A stretch of 64,000 nucleotides of DNA. Source: Hypericum androsaemum. Taxonomy: Eukaryota > Streptophyta > Magnoliopsida > Malpighiales > Hypericaceae. The notes under the pieces are model-generated. The model worked only from the letters and a program-made list of their open reading frames with translations. It did not search any database and was not told the origin of the DNA. Shown here piece after piece: positions 1-12,140 of the stretch (positions are counted from its first letter, which is position 1; each line of letters opens with the position of its first letter). The stretch lies in NCBI GenBank assembly GCA_963995505.1, contig OZ023192.1:1270001-1334000 (forward strand). The letters are read 5' to 3'. The position numbers and the translations under genes are program-made.

Positions 1-466
1 TTTCCATTGTAAAAACTCTTATCATTTTCGGGGCTTAATGGGATTTACATCACCCCCATCATCAAGATGGGGCAACAAAAACCCGCAACTGCATTGCTTC
101 ATGCAACCACAATAGTTTCTGGTGCTCCGACAGGAGTCATTACCATTCGGACAGAAAGTTTGCGTAATAGCAAACACTTCAGTGCCCGAGAATCGTTCAC
201 CTTAACAAACAACGGGCCGAGTTACTCGCATACACGGACTTTATCATTGTAGTAATTGACACGTTCTTTTCGCATACAATGAAAGATACCTTTCACAAGC
301 TACAAATTTCCCCAAACAGATAAACTCATTAGCTTCAACCCGCGACTAAAATGCGACGAATTACACACAGAAACCGCATCCATCAACGACCATGTACACC
401 ACCTCATTGCACAATATTAAAACAGGAGATTAATAAGAGGCCGAGTGAGGGTTAAAAGGACAATAC

Positions 467-616
467 TTTCTTGGAGGAGTGGGGGATCCTAGGAGGGACA
501 GAGGAGGAGGCCGAAGCTGAAGAACAATGCCTAAAACCACCTCCACCATTTCTAAAAATTACGGTTTCGGACATGTACACTCTTGCCAACCTCCTCGAAG
601 TTGCCCATATCGCCAT
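467..616 (-). CDS. Probable first coding exon of a minus-strand gene leaving the window
   Basis: A 50-codon reading frame runs from an ATG at 616 to a possible splice donor (AAGAAA before GTATTG) at 467/466. The peptide starts MAIWATSRRLARVYMS, is rich in Arg and Ser with no early acidic residue, and looks like a mitochondrial or plastid targeting segment. Upstream, at about 794-820, lies a CT-type microsatellite (GA on the plus strand), a common feature of plant 5' leaders. I see no convincing second exon between 466 and 1, so the rest probably lies outside the window. An in-frame ATG at 646 would add ten hydrophobic residues; I prefer 616 because it gives a cleaner targeting-type N terminus. 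Function not recognised; the exon call itself is tentative. Confidence 0.38.
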
Positions 617-793
617 AACCAGGAGAACCCAGAAAGAAAAACACAATCTTTCGTTCTAATTCCCACTTGAGAGGTACAAAGGAGGGGAAAAAGGAAGGGA
701 CTTTCGGGGGTAAAACGAGGAAAGGGGAGGTGGGTTTGGGGCGGAATTCGATTCTCTTCGCTTGCGTGGTTGCTTTATTAGACAGAGAGAGGT

Positions 794-820
794 GGAGAGA
801 GAGAGAGAGAGAGAGAGAGG
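794..820. repeat. GA/CT microsatellite
   Basis: A run of GA dinucleotides on the plus strand, so CT on the minus strand. It lies upstream of the putative first exon at 616 and would fall in that gene's 5' leader or core promoter. Confidence 0.85.
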
Positions 821-890
821 GGTTTAAGCGCGGACAAGGGAAGTGGTTCGGTTGTGTGAAGGAAGACCACAAGTACAAGGAATAGGGTTT

Positions 891-1490
891 TGGAACTTAA
901 AGTGAAAAGCCCATTTTGTGTTCTCTTTTCGTCGATGGAAAGGCCCAATCTTTTTTTGTAATCTTCTTTTTTTTGTAATCTACCCTAATTAAGTAGATTC
1001 ACTAGAAGAAAATAAGTTTTTGCGAAAGTATTTTATTATATTTGTTTGAACACCGCAAATTGCAAAAAAAAAAAAAATCAGTAGAATTTTCTTTATTGGC
1101 AGAATTTGTACTTTGCCTGTAAGAGATTCCAACTAAATGTGTCGTTCCAGATTTGGACAGAAAATTATAGTAATTGAACCATTAATATGTACATAATTAA
1201 AGTAAGATGATGGATTTTAGCTTGATGGGTCTAATTTGAATATAATTTCTTTGTGGGTCCAAAAAATTTCAGCTTGTCACAATTTTCCAACAAAGAAATG
1301 GTTGTTTACTCGATCAGTATTTTGAAAAGAGTATTTGTCCGGATAACACAAAACATATAAAAATTTACCAAAGCTCGGGTTCTGATAGTGTAAAAATTTA
1401 CTTTAAAAAAATCGAATAAACCAAATGAGAAGTGTAAGAAGAAGCTTCAACCTAGCTAAGGCAGAACATCTCATGTCTTCATCAACATCT
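891..1490. other. Intergenic, AT-rich
   Basis: No coding frame or structured element recognised between the putative gene leader at about 890 and the SINE at 1499. It contains homopolymer A and T runs. Confidence 0.6.
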
Positions 1491-1498
1491 GGTTGATT

Positions 1499-1609
1499 GC
1501 TAACGGGCATTTGGCCTAGCGGCATAAGTGTTGCTTTACTTTAAAGAGGTCATAGGTTCAATCCCTCATATTGTAACTAGGTACAATATTTACTTTAAAA
1601 AAAAACTCA
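1499..1609 (+). mobile_element. tRNA-derived SINE with 8-bp target duplication
   Basis: A 111-bp element has RNA polymerase III promoter-like boxes: an A-box-like TGGCCTAGCGGC near 1511 and a B-box-like GGTTCAATCCC near 1555. It ends in an A-rich tail (about 1592-1605). The direct repeat GGTTGATT flanks it exactly at 1491-1498 and 1610-1617, as expected for LINE-mediated insertion. It sits about 85 bp downstream of the receptor kinase stop codon, probably in or next to its 3' UTR. An intact tRNA gene is unlikely: there is no acceptor stem and the body does not fold as a cloverleaf by eye. Confidence 0.7.
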
Positions 1610-1694
1610 GGTTGATTAAAAGAAGGCTCAACAACAGGAAAAAAAGTGTATTCCTTTGGAGAACTGCAGAATAGTCTAGGATGCTAAATTAGAA

Positions 1695-4600
1695 TTAGTT
1701 TGCAGAGAAGCTGAGACTTGAACGTGCAACAGCTGACAGTTCCAACTTGAGCTTGCCAAGTTTAACCACTACATACTTCATGTCCACCCGATCCTCAGGG
1801 GCCTCCCTACAACACTCCATAGCTAACTCCATGACGGACAAGATGACAGCTTCGGTAGCAGCGGAACCACGTTCGTTCGCAGCTTGGAACAATCCGCGGT
1901 CCACGATTCCCATTAGCTTGTGAGGAAGTGAAGAGCTAACCCATTGCTTCAAGCTGAAGCCTCCGGAAAACATTTCATCCACAGGTTTCCTCTTGGTCAG
2001 TATCTCCATAAGTACTATTCCGAAACTGTATACGTCGCCCTTTATTGAGACTTTTCCTTTGAATCCATATTCTGTCATAGTTCACATCAGTAATCACTTG
2101 GTTAAAATCACTTTCTCGCTACAAATGATAAAAGCATCAAGTCTATAATGCCACATAATAGGATCTAGGATTATCAATAAACTACAGCTGTATGTGTTTT
2201 ATGGCGATTGTAAGAGAAAAACAGGATTGGCGAACATTACCTGGTGCGATGTAGCCTAGCGTTCCAAGAGATCTGGTCTGACTTGCTTCATCACCTTGGA
2301 GCAGAATTTTCGCAATGCCAAAGTCAGCAACGTGTGCAACCATATCTTGGTCAAGGAGGATGTTGCTTGGCTTCAAGTCACGGTGCACAATCGGTTCTTC
2401 AAGCCCGTGGTGAAGATATTCCATTGCGCAGGCCACGTCAAGCATTATGCTTACGCGTTCAAAAAGGTCCAAGCAGTAGCCGGGAGAATATAGCAACTTG
2501 TCTAGACTTCCGTTTGACATGTATTGCAGGACCAAAGCTGTTAACTCAGGACTTGGACATGAACCTATCACCTTGACAAGATTCCTGTGTCGCACTTCAC
2601 GAAGAATCTTGTATTCTGCCTCAAACAGTTTGAGAGCTTCCTCATGGCTAAAATTAAGAACCTTGACAGCAACAGTCGTCCCATTTTGGAGCGTCCCTTT
2701 GTACACAGAGCCGGAACCCCCTTCTCCGAGGAAGTTGTATGCTGCAAAATTATCTGTAGCTACTCGAAGCTCTCGGCCTGATATAGTTCCAGTATTTTTC
2801 ATTTCATGCAAAAGGTTGATAATCCTCGGGATTTCCTGATTGTGCTTCCGGAACTTGCAGAAAATGAGCAAGGCAGAGGCACTTACCAACAAAATGGGAA
2901 GAACAATTATCAAAATCAGTTTGATCATTGGCAGACCTTTACTGTTAGTTGGGCACAATCTTATACCATGAAGTTGTTTGCTACAAAGTGCTTGGTTACC
3001 CGAAAATGATTCTGCTGTGAAGTTTCTGAAAGGACCTTGATCAGGAACCTCTCCTGATAGCTTATTGAATGACAGATTCAAATAGCTCAGAGAGGAAAGT
3101 TCTTCAAGAGACTTGGGAATTGAACCGGAAAGGCTGTTGTTTGAGAGATCTAGGGACTCTATTGCCTTCAAATCACCAAAGGTCTGTGGGATAGGACCTT
3201 CAAACAAGTTACTCGATAAGTTCAGCGAATTCAGACTTTGGAACCCTCCAATGGCAGCAGGAATGTTACCTCCAATCTGGTTCCTAGACAAGTCCATTGT
3301 CTGGATAACATTCAAGTTTCCTATGTTCTCTGGTAGATCGCCCCCCAGATAATTAGAAGACAGATTCATCAAGTACAGGTTTCGTAGAGTCCATACGTCT
3401 CCTGGAATTGAAGAAGTTAGCTTATTCGAACTCAGAAGAAGTACCTGCAGTAGACTAAGATTTCCTATGCAGTTTGGAATCAAACCGGAAATTCTGTTTT
3501 CTTCGAGGGATAGTTCTCCCAGCTGGCTCAGATCACAAAGCACTTCAGGAATGATTCCGTCGATACTGTTATCACCAAGATACAACCTTTGAAGCAGCTG
3601 TAACCCTGCAATGCTTGCTGGAATGCTTCCTTGCAGGTTGTTTGCACTCAGATTAAGGGTAGTCAAGCTTTTCAATGATCCAATTCCAGGTGGGATGCTA
3701 CCAGTTAATCCACAACCAGGTGCGGTGAAAAACTCCAGTGAGTCTGATAAGTTTCCGATTGACTGTGGAAGGACGACATTCAAAGGATTGCCGTCGAGAT
3801 GCAGCCTTCTTAATGATCTACAATTGGACAAAGCAGCAAGCAATCCGAGTTCTTTTTCTTCAACTTCTCCAGTTAGCTGATTATATGCCATACTTAGGTG
3901 TTGAAGGAACTTCAAGTTGCCAAGGCTTTTCGGTATGGGGCCCGTCAGGAAGTTCCAACTAAATGCCAATTCTCTTAGCTTGGAGATGTTTGAGAACTGC
4001 AACGGAATCCTCCCGCCGAGTTTGTTTCCCCCAAGATAGACCAATTCAAGATTAGGATGCCATGGTCGTTCTGATGGAAGGCTTCCCGAGAGTGAATTGA
4101 ATGTCAACCTTAAAGTCTGTAAGGTAGAGATGTTGAATAGTTCCGGAGGGATCGACCCCGAAAGGTTGTTTGACGTCAATTGCAAGTTACTCAAATGGAG
4201 AAGGCGGCCAATGTCACTTGGGATACTTCCTTCAAGTTTGTTTTCTGAAACATCAAATGCTTGCAGCATGGACATGTTGGCTACAGTGAGCGGAATCCTT
4301 CCAGTTAAGTTGTTACGCATGAGTAGTAAAGTTTCAAGCTTTCCCAAGTTCCCAATGTCCTGTGGGATAATCCCTTGGAAGCTATTAGCTGACAGGGACA
4401 AGGTAACAAGTCTGCTGCAATTGGTTATTCCTGGAGGGAGAGGACCACTAAATTGGTTGTAAGAAAGAACGAGCTTCTCGAGATTCGGGAGATGTGTGCA
4501 AATATCTGGAGGAAGGTAGCCGGAGAAATGGTTTGTTTGAAGATCAACAACTGTCAGGGAAGATACATCAAGGATGGCTGAAGGGAAAGAACCTGTGAGA

Positions 4601-5229
4601 CCATTTCCACTCAAATTCAAGTTCTGCAGCGCTGACAAGTTTCCTAGAGATGCCGGTATAGATCCCGAAAGATCATTTCCATCAAGATATAGCCTGCCAA
4701 GACTAGGCAGCATCCCCAACTCTATCGGTATTCCACCACTCAGCATGTTACCAGAAAGGGCTATCTCTTCTAGGCTCTGGCAATGGTACAAACTCGCTGG
4801 GACATTTCCTTCTAGCTGGTTGTGTTCCAGGATCAGCAATCTCAACCGAAATAACCGGCTTATCTCATCAGGAATGGGACCATGGATTCTGTTACCACTG
4901 AGATCAAGTACGGCCAAGAAAGAAAGGTTGCCAATGTAAGGTGGAATGGTACCTTGTAAACCCATGTAGGGAAGCTTCAGGGCTGTGACTCTTTGTTTGT
5001 CCAGGCTGCATGTTATCCCAACCCAATTGCAGAAATCCGTTCCCCGAGTCCAGTTGCCAGAAGAGATGCTACTGTTGGGGTTGAAATTGGTCGAAGATTT
5101 GAAGGCAAGTAAAGCAGACAGGTCAGTGACATTGCTGGAGGTTGTTGAGACACTTAAAGAGAATCTGTAGCACTGAATGATCATAACAATTCCAAGCAAA
5201 AGAGTAGAGGAAAAGCCATTGATCAGCAT
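1695..5229 (-). CDS. LRR receptor-like kinase, subfamily XII type (FLS2/EFR/At3g47570-like)
   Basis: Two exons, 5229-2241 and 2071-1695. The 169-bp GT-AG intron splits the kinase APE motif (I-A-P-E-Y-G across the junction). Together they encode about 1121 residues. I chose the ATG at 5229 over 5289 because it is followed at once by a hydrophobic signal peptide. Order: signal peptide; LRR N-cap with CNWVGITC; more than 20 plant-type LRRs of LxGxIPxxxGNL form; one transmembrane segment (about residues 770-795); Ser/Thr kinase with GEGGSGSVYKG, the VAVK lysine, HRDLKPSN, DFG and GDVYSFGIVLME. The length fits subfamily XII, whose studied members sense microbial peptides at the plasma membrane; the ligand here is unknown. 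Oddity: close relatives as I recall them carry HCD (non-RD kinases), whereas this one has HRD at 2385-2377. No frameshift or internal stop is seen, so the gene looks functional. A SINE lies just past its stop. Confidence 0.93.
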
Positions 5230-5289
5230 GGTGACAGGACACCGTGGACAAACCGTCCTGCAAGTGCAAGGCCAATCTTTTTGGTCCAA

Positions 5290-7240
5290 AACACTCGGGA
5301 TCTAGACCACCCAATAAACCGACTAATCTGGCTCTACCAAATTTCAATCCAACTGCAATAACAGAGCTCGAAAACACGTCTGATTAAGCTAGAACAATCT
5401 TTTACCAGTTGACTTATGCACTCGGACAATGGTGCAAAGCCAACTTAATTTGAGTTACATGGTTCCTGTAACTGATAGATGGTGAACATATGAACAGCAG
5501 AAGCAAAGAAACTTCCTATATTAGGTCCATTAGGTGGCTCCCTTAAAAAAAGTTAGGTGTCTAAAGTTAGTCTACCAAAAGCGACCGACTTTTCTTCAAG
5601 ATAGAAAGCTAATTGCTGATATAATTCCAAGTAAAAAAGGCCTATTTTACTTCCTGGACTTGGCTTCTGCAACTTGGTTGTTTGTGAAAGGTAGACAAAA
5701 AGGCTGTTTTCTTGGGCATTTTACATTTCAGGGTAGATAGAAATAATCTATCATAGATTCCACTTGCATCTTGTTTAATTTATTATCCAACGTCGTAGTT
5801 GGTGTCGTTACATGGTTCCCATGTGGACCACCGAAAGCAACTTCTGGTTTAGATATCGATGAAACCTTGTCGTTTGCTGCAAGCACAAAAATTTCTATCT
5901 TTAAGAAGTCATATTCGACTCAAATTTAAATCAGTCAATTTTTGTAATATTATTAATATAAAAAAATACAAAACTTTGTTTATTTTTTTTCATTTCTCCT
6001 ATTAGACATTGAAGGGTTCTTTCAGACAACCAATAAGGAGCTACAAAATGGTCTCTGTTTGACAAAAAAAAAAGTAAATTAAAAAAAAAGAGATGCCTTC
6101 TTTTCAACCCAACAGCAGTATGAACAGATCGACCTTTATTGAAACTTGACTTCAACTATATCGTTTTTGTTGCTATTTCTAGTCAAAGAATCGAAAAATT
6201 CAACTCATTTTATGGCGGTTGGGCAATATTATATTATAGCTTTCAACCACCTAGCCTAGGAACACCGAGCTCCTTTCAACGAACCCAGATAAGAAACAGA
6301 GACTATCTAGGCAACCGCAATTTGGAAAGAAAGAATCATTTCAATGCACAAAGGTCTGCTAAAGAGAATCAAATTCCCGAAATATTAGCCACAGCTGTTG
6401 CAACTTACAAGATATCAATAGGGATGACAAAGCGGCTTGTCACGGACAAACTTTCCCACGCAAGTTCTCCGTCTTGGAGGATTCCGGAATGTCACCCGCG
6501 TGTCTCTTGGCCTCCCGTCACAGATTCGGGCTTTTCTCGGCATGTTCTGAATGAGTGTAAAGCCGGTGTAGTACTAGTATCATTCGAAGAGGGTGCGGCC
6601 AGGGCGAGGTGAAAAATATTTGTGACATGAATAGAACGTGCCCGACAACCTGTTGCGCCGTAATTCATAGAGATATGGATCAAATAGTTTCTGCTTCAGA
6701 TGTTCATCTGATTGATGCTTTGGATCAAGTATAGGCACAATGCCATCGAATTCCTACAAAAAATGTTATCAGAGAAGAGTAAAACAAGGCTCAGACCAGG
6801 AATTATTTCTGATAGGTCGTCCGTCCACAATGCCACTCTCCATTTTTTTCCATTTCCAGTTTCTCCTAGCAACTCTTTGTAACAGTCGGAGGGTACTCCA
6901 CAGGAATCATGGAAGCCTGCATTGCACGAAATCTCGTTCATTGACCATATTCGTCAATATATAATCCGCAAGTTTTTATTACATAATCTCCAAGTGAGAA
7001 GCTTACCCTTTTGTTTCAATCAGTGACAATTTCATTGAAAAGGTTGCTCCTAGGACTTGGGGATCGGGTTCGTGTATATATCGCGTCGGATACATATTCT
7101 GTCAGCATTCGGGATGTCACTAGGAAAATGGACTCCCCGTCTCTGCCTAACCTTTTGAAGCTCATGAACTAGGAAACTGTGATTTCTCCAACTTGACTCG
7201 AAAAATTAGCAAGAGCAGAGATTAAAGGCGCACTGCCGGC
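5290..7240. other. Intergenic; receptor kinase promoter side
   Basis: The first few hundred bases must hold the receptor kinase promoter and 5' leader. Further out there are scattered short open frames (for example 6139-6612 plus) with no domain or composition that I recognise. AT-rich runs occur around 5940-6090. Confidence 0.5.
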
Positions 7241-7243
7241 AGT

Positions 7244-7680
7244 CTAAATTCGCAGACAGAAGATATATGAATGTTGTGTCATCCCATTAACAGAGAGTAT
7301 CATACAGAGTCGCACAAACGACGCAAATCCCGACTTGCAGAAGGGCATGACCCCAGCGCTTATCCTCTGAATGAAACCGGAAGATTCAGATTCATTACCA
7401 GTCAGATCGCTCAAGAAGGATGCTGTCATTTATCTCAATGTCAAAAAGATGACGTGTTTACTCCCCCAGACAGATGCTTCAATTCGACTAACTGCACCGA
7501 GATGACCACTGTCCAAGAGACAACATTTCTCTGACACATTTCGTCGAACAGCTTAACTCCGTCGCCGAAAGCCCTAGTTTTCACATACACTTTGATCAAA
7601 TTGTTTCGGCCGAGTCTTCGCGAGGGAAGAAACAGGGAGCCGAAGAGACGTTGCGACCGCAAGACCTCGGAACAATGAAA
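7244..7680 (-). pseudogene. PPR protein gene relic
   Basis: The minus-strand frame 7662-7441 contains one clear pentatricopeptide repeat: NNLIKVYVKTRAF..., then VKLFDEM and RNVVSWTVVIS, the usual helix-turn-helix spacing of plant PLS-type PPR proteins. After this the frame breaks. A second frame (7429-7244) holds a degraded follow-on resembling the GVMP...FASVLRAC portion of the next repeat. PPR proteins bind organellar RNA and normally have ten or more repeats in one uninterrupted frame. Here at most two are left, in two frames, so this is a decayed fragment. It could be a displaced 5' end of a PPR gene, but nothing downstream on this strand continues it. Confidence 0.6.
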
Positions 7681-8588
7681 CGAAAGTCGACGACTTTGAT
7701 GCTAGGGAGCCCCTGTGCCTTTTATAATCGCAGCTCCCATATGTTGGGTGTCAATTTATTGAACCGGAAAGAATTGGCGGGAAAATTGTATGAACATTTC
7801 CTGAATAGGAAACAAAAATGGGCCTGGGTTTGGGTTTGAGGGACTATTTGGGCCCAATATCCAGCCCAGGGAATAAGATCAGTCACTTTACTTTATATTT
7901 GGGAAAAGTTGAGAAAGGTACGTATACTTCTGCCCGAAATCAAACAGGAGTACGAAAATTTAAAACTCATCAAAATTGGTTAGCTCTATATTAGTGAAGG
8001 TTCATGCAAAATTATGGAGTTAATATTTTCTTAAGATAAGAGAAGTTGAAAGAAAAAAATTAACAAATTAAAGTTTTTTTAAATCAAGTGACGCATCAGT
8101 GAAAGATGATCATTATGATGGTGACGAGTATGTTCTTGTTGTGAATAAAAATAGATATAATTTTGTTTATTATGTTAAAACATATAAATCATATTACATT
8201 CACTTCAAATCACAATTTTTAACGATTAGTCACGAACACTCTTTTTATCAATGTAAAATATATCATCATTTTTCATATTTTAAAATGCATAGTCATACTT
8301 AATTTAGTTGCAACCCTTGATTTGTTTACTAATTACGGGAAAATTAAAATTAAATGAAGTGTTTTAAGGACTCAAACCAGCAAAACTATGACCAATGACA
8401 TTTTTGCACAATTAAGGGTCTAAAAGATACAATCACGTACCAATGTTGACATTTTGTGAGGATGTCAAGTACCAAACATGAAATTACCCTCCATATCATT
8501 TCCTTTCCTCTTCCTCCCTAAAACCCTGAACACAAAAACACCAAGCAGAAGAGATAAAACCACCAGAGACGGAGAGAGAGAGGGAGAG
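7681..8588. other. Intergenic; superoxide dismutase promoter side
   Basis: Mostly AT-rich without recognisable features. The last 60-100 bases, with a GA-rich stretch at about 8565-8588, are the likely promoter-proximal leader of the Fe superoxide dismutase gene. Confidence 0.5.
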
Positions 8589-11019
8589 ATGGGTTGCAGT
8601 TGCTTACCTCTTCCAAGCTGCAAGCTTCAGGTTGCAAATGGGTTCTCAACCAGGCAACCAATGGCTTCTTCTTCACTGGTTATTTCTTCTTCAAAGCTTG
8701 CCACTTTTTAAAGATTGCTCTTTGAAAGCTTAAAACTTCCATTTTCCTCTGTCTTTTTCTTTTGGTTGGACCAAAAGTTGTTGAATTTCAGTTGGTGAAA
8801 TGGGTTTGTTATTGTTTGTACTTTCAGTGGAAGCAGCAGAGGAAGAAGAGGCTTGGTGGGTGCCAAAGAGTTTCCAAAATTGTGGCTTACTATGGCTTGA
8901 AGACCCCTCCTTATGAACTTGTTAGTGCTCTTCTTTGCTTCTTTAAGTTCCTTGGCTCAATTAAAGTTTTCGGAGTTGAAATAGCGAGTCTTGAGTAGGC
9001 GAAATAGTATAGTTCGGTCTCTTAGTTGCATCTTTTTGGGAAGGAGTAGATCTTGATGAGGGATTCGCTGTCTTAGTTTATCGAATGGTTTAGCGACCAA
9101 GAGCTCTTGGTCGGACTGACAAGGGACCTAGATTCCCTTGTGCAAGCAATCGAGTTCGAGTGTTGTGAATGGAGTAAGCACAAATGGAAGAGAGAGTTGC
9201 TCCTATCGGGTCCCTTTCAATTCTCTATTCTAGATTGCTCGTAGATGTGGCTGCAGACGCGGAGGGTCATTGACCAAAGAATCTTGATGCTATGAAGAAG
9301 AACAAAGAAAAATCCGGAATTCAACAAGATGGACTAGGTCCACCCAAGATTTCTTTAAGTTTATAGGTGGAGCAAGTAGGATTCCTCGAAGTTTATATGT
9401 TTGAAGGAATGAATTCAATTGCAGTTTATGTTGGCTTCAGGGTGCATTGGAACCATACGTGAGTAAGAAGACGCTAGAGGTGCACTGGGGGGAGCATCAT
9501 CGTGGATATATCGAAGGCTTGAATAAAGCACTAGCAAAGGACGATGTTCTTTATGGATATACCTTGGATGAGCTTGTCAAAGTAACCTATAACTTTGGGA
9601 ACCCGCTACCTGAATTCAATAATGCTGCACAGGTATATAACCAGTCCTTCCTCTTTAATCTCTATTTGTTTGATATCGAGTATTGTACAATGTGCTTGAG
9701 GGGCCTGCTCGTTTCAAGGGTCGGAAGTTCATTTTGTATGTTCGTCCTTGATATATGAATGTTTTAGCTTGAAGTTGAATTTCCTTCTTCTTTACTTCTG
9801 TTGCAAAGTCTTCAGATGTGTGTGACCTTCTGCAGGTATGGAATCATAATTTCTTCTGGGAGTCCATGCAACCAGGAGGCGGACAAATGCCCGAACTTGG
9901 TGTACTTGAGCAGATTGAAAAGGATTTTGGTTCCTATACAAATTTCAGAGAGAAGTTTGTCGAAACTGCCCTGACAACCTTTGGCTCTGGATGGGTTTGG
10001 CTAGTATGTAAGTCTTGGTCAATCTGCTCTTCTAGCTTTACCAAAGCCGGTAGCTTTATTCTTTTTTTCTGCTTTAAGCTGCTACCAATATGGCATCGGT
10101 TTCGCCTACTTTGTTGATCGACGTGGTACAAGCAGAAACTTCAAATGTTTCAAGAATCTCGAATCTTAATACCATGAATTTAGTTTGATTGAGGAAAGGT
10201 TGGTTATAAAAGGGCTAGATAGAATTGATGAATACAACCACTCAAATTTTTGGAACAAGTCCACCTGGGTATGTAAATGTAGGCAATCACTTTTATATTC
10301 TGAAGTGTCTTCATCCGGATAATTGAATCGTTTGCCCTCGGGTCTATGACTTAGTGCTAAATTTTCTGCCGGACATTTTACAGTGAAGAGAGACGAGCCA
10401 CGACTTGAAGTGCTCAAAACGCCGAATGCTGTCACTCCAATAGTGTGGGATGACATTGTAAGTTTGTAATTTCTTTCAGAAAGTTGGAGTTTCCTTTGAT
10501 TAAGACACATAACCCTCCTTTCCCTCTTTGCTCCATCTTCATTTTTCTTTTGCTTTTTGATGCAGCCTATCATTGCTTTGGATTTGTGGGAGGTAACTCT
10601 CTTCTTCTCTCTCTCGCACACCAATTTGCAAACATACAAACGAACACGGATACATTAACTCTCGTAGATGTCCTATGCGACATTCATACACACACGCATT
10701 CGGAAATCGCACAGATAGATACTTGCATGTCAAATCTTTTTCAGTGTTCTACAGGATACTGATATCTCATCTGCTGTCCTCTTGCAGCATGCTTATTACC
10801 TAGATTATAAGGTAAACTAATTTGCCACCTCTCGATGTGTTTCACCTCCTTGTATTGGAAATATTTATGACGCCGGAGTTTCTTCCATAACAGAACGACA
10901 GGGAAAAGTACGTGAATGTGTTCCTGGACCACCTAGTTTCTTGGAATACTGCAATGGGGCGAATGGCCCGAGCAGGGGCTTTCGTGAATCTTGGTGAACC
11001 GAAAATTCCCGTCGCCTGA
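8589..11019 (+). CDS. FSD3: Iron superoxide dismutase, chloroplastic (FSD3-like)
   Basis: Eight exons with consistent phases: 8589-8678, 8828-8920, 9441-9632, 9836-10007, 10384-10457, 10566-10592, 10788-10811, 10894-11019; about 265 residues. It converts superoxide to oxygen and hydrogen peroxide using Fe, in plastids. The first ~45 residues are Ser/Arg/Lys-rich, as in a transit peptide. The mature part starts near VAYYGLKTPPYEL. Metal ligands are visible: His in LEVHWGEHH, His in WNHNFFWESM, and Asp and His in ALDLWEHAYYLDYK. The end, VNLGEPKIPVA, lacks the C-terminal extension I recall in FSD2, so FSD3 fits best; in Arabidopsis that protein works with plastid nucleoids. The end of exon 1 is the least certain junction: CTG before GTTATT at 8678 and CAG before GTTGCA upstream both keep phase. 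Exons 6 and 7 are only 27 and 24 nt. No disruption seen. Confidence 0.93.
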
Positions 11020-12140
11020 ACGCGTTCCAACTCGGAGATCCTTTGATCAGGGCGTCTTTGCGAGGCCGAGTCTTCGGGTGTGTCGAGAATCCATCTGTCA
11101 TGTTGCATGACAATAGCTACTGATGGAAAAATGTGGCCTGCTATTAGGTACCTTAGAGCTGATACCCCAATTTTATGTAGGGGTTATCAAGGAATAGCTA
11201 GATGGGATTTGAGATATTTTAGTTTATGTAGACTGAAACATTTGTTGGAAAAAGCCCTTGAAGGCAAAATTGAGAAAGTGGAATGTACCAATTAATTAGA
11301 GGAACAAGAATCTTCAGGGTCTTATTTTATGACCCTACCTTCTGCTTCTTTTAAATTCAGTGCTAGTTAATTCATAACATGTGACTTTTTTTTAGGGGTT
11401 ATAACATGTGACTTGCTGATAAGGACTATATAATATGTATATAAATTGATTAATATCATTTGGTATCATTATAATATCTAAACTGTGACCATACTAAAAC
11501 TTTTCCAGAAAAAAAGTTATGTAAGTGTATAATTTTTGCATAGATATATTACACGTGAACAGTTGTTTCGAGCTGATCATATCAACAAAGTGAACAATGA
11601 TATAGCCCTTCCAACTGCTCCTGGCCCAAATGCCCAGTGAAAGCTAAGCTTCTTGTGATTTGATCGCGCACCACTTGCTCCTCTGTACAGGTGTAAAGTT
11701 GGTGTACATAAAAGTGGTAAGGATTTAATTTTCACGAATGTAAAAATATTATCGAGAAAGTCACACATGAGATAAGACCCGACATTACGAAAATCACAAC
11801 TTACATAAAAAAAGTTGGTTTACATGCTGCTTTCTTCGATGGCATGTGTTAACATTGTTCTACACTTACCAAGTCTATTATGCTTATCCAGGTAAAGTGT
11901 TCCATCCTCACGTACTCCATAAACCATGATATTAGACTCTGGATCCAATTCTCTGCTGGTCATTTACCACTTGAGCTAGGTCTCAAAGATAAAGATCCAA
12001 CTTTGACAGATTTATATATGTGTGTGTGTGTGGGAGTGACGGAGGTGACAAGATTCAATCATCTTTTAAGTAAATTTTTACAACATGCTAAGATTTGAAC
12101 CCTAAGCTTCCTCGAATTTGTATATTTCTTGTGCCGTTAG
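11020..12140. other. Intergenic downstream of the superoxide dismutase
   Basis: Begins with the presumed 3' UTR. A short duplicated segment containing ACATGTGACTT lies at about 11380-11414. Around 12045-12135 a minus-strand B-box-like motif (complement of GATTTGAACCC) suggests a degraded SINE. No gene recognised. Confidence 0.45.

Noticed and set aside
552..878. A 108-codon minus-strand frame
   Set aside because: It reads through the CT microsatellite and matches the expected 5' leader of the putative gene at 616; low-complexity Ser/Leu composition.
1499..1609. A tRNA gene
   Set aside because: A- and B-box-like motifs are present, but there is no acceptor stem; A-tail and target duplications indicate a SINE.
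6139..6612. A 157-codon plus-strand frame
   Set aside because: No recognisable domain, unlikely composition, and no supporting splice or promoter context.
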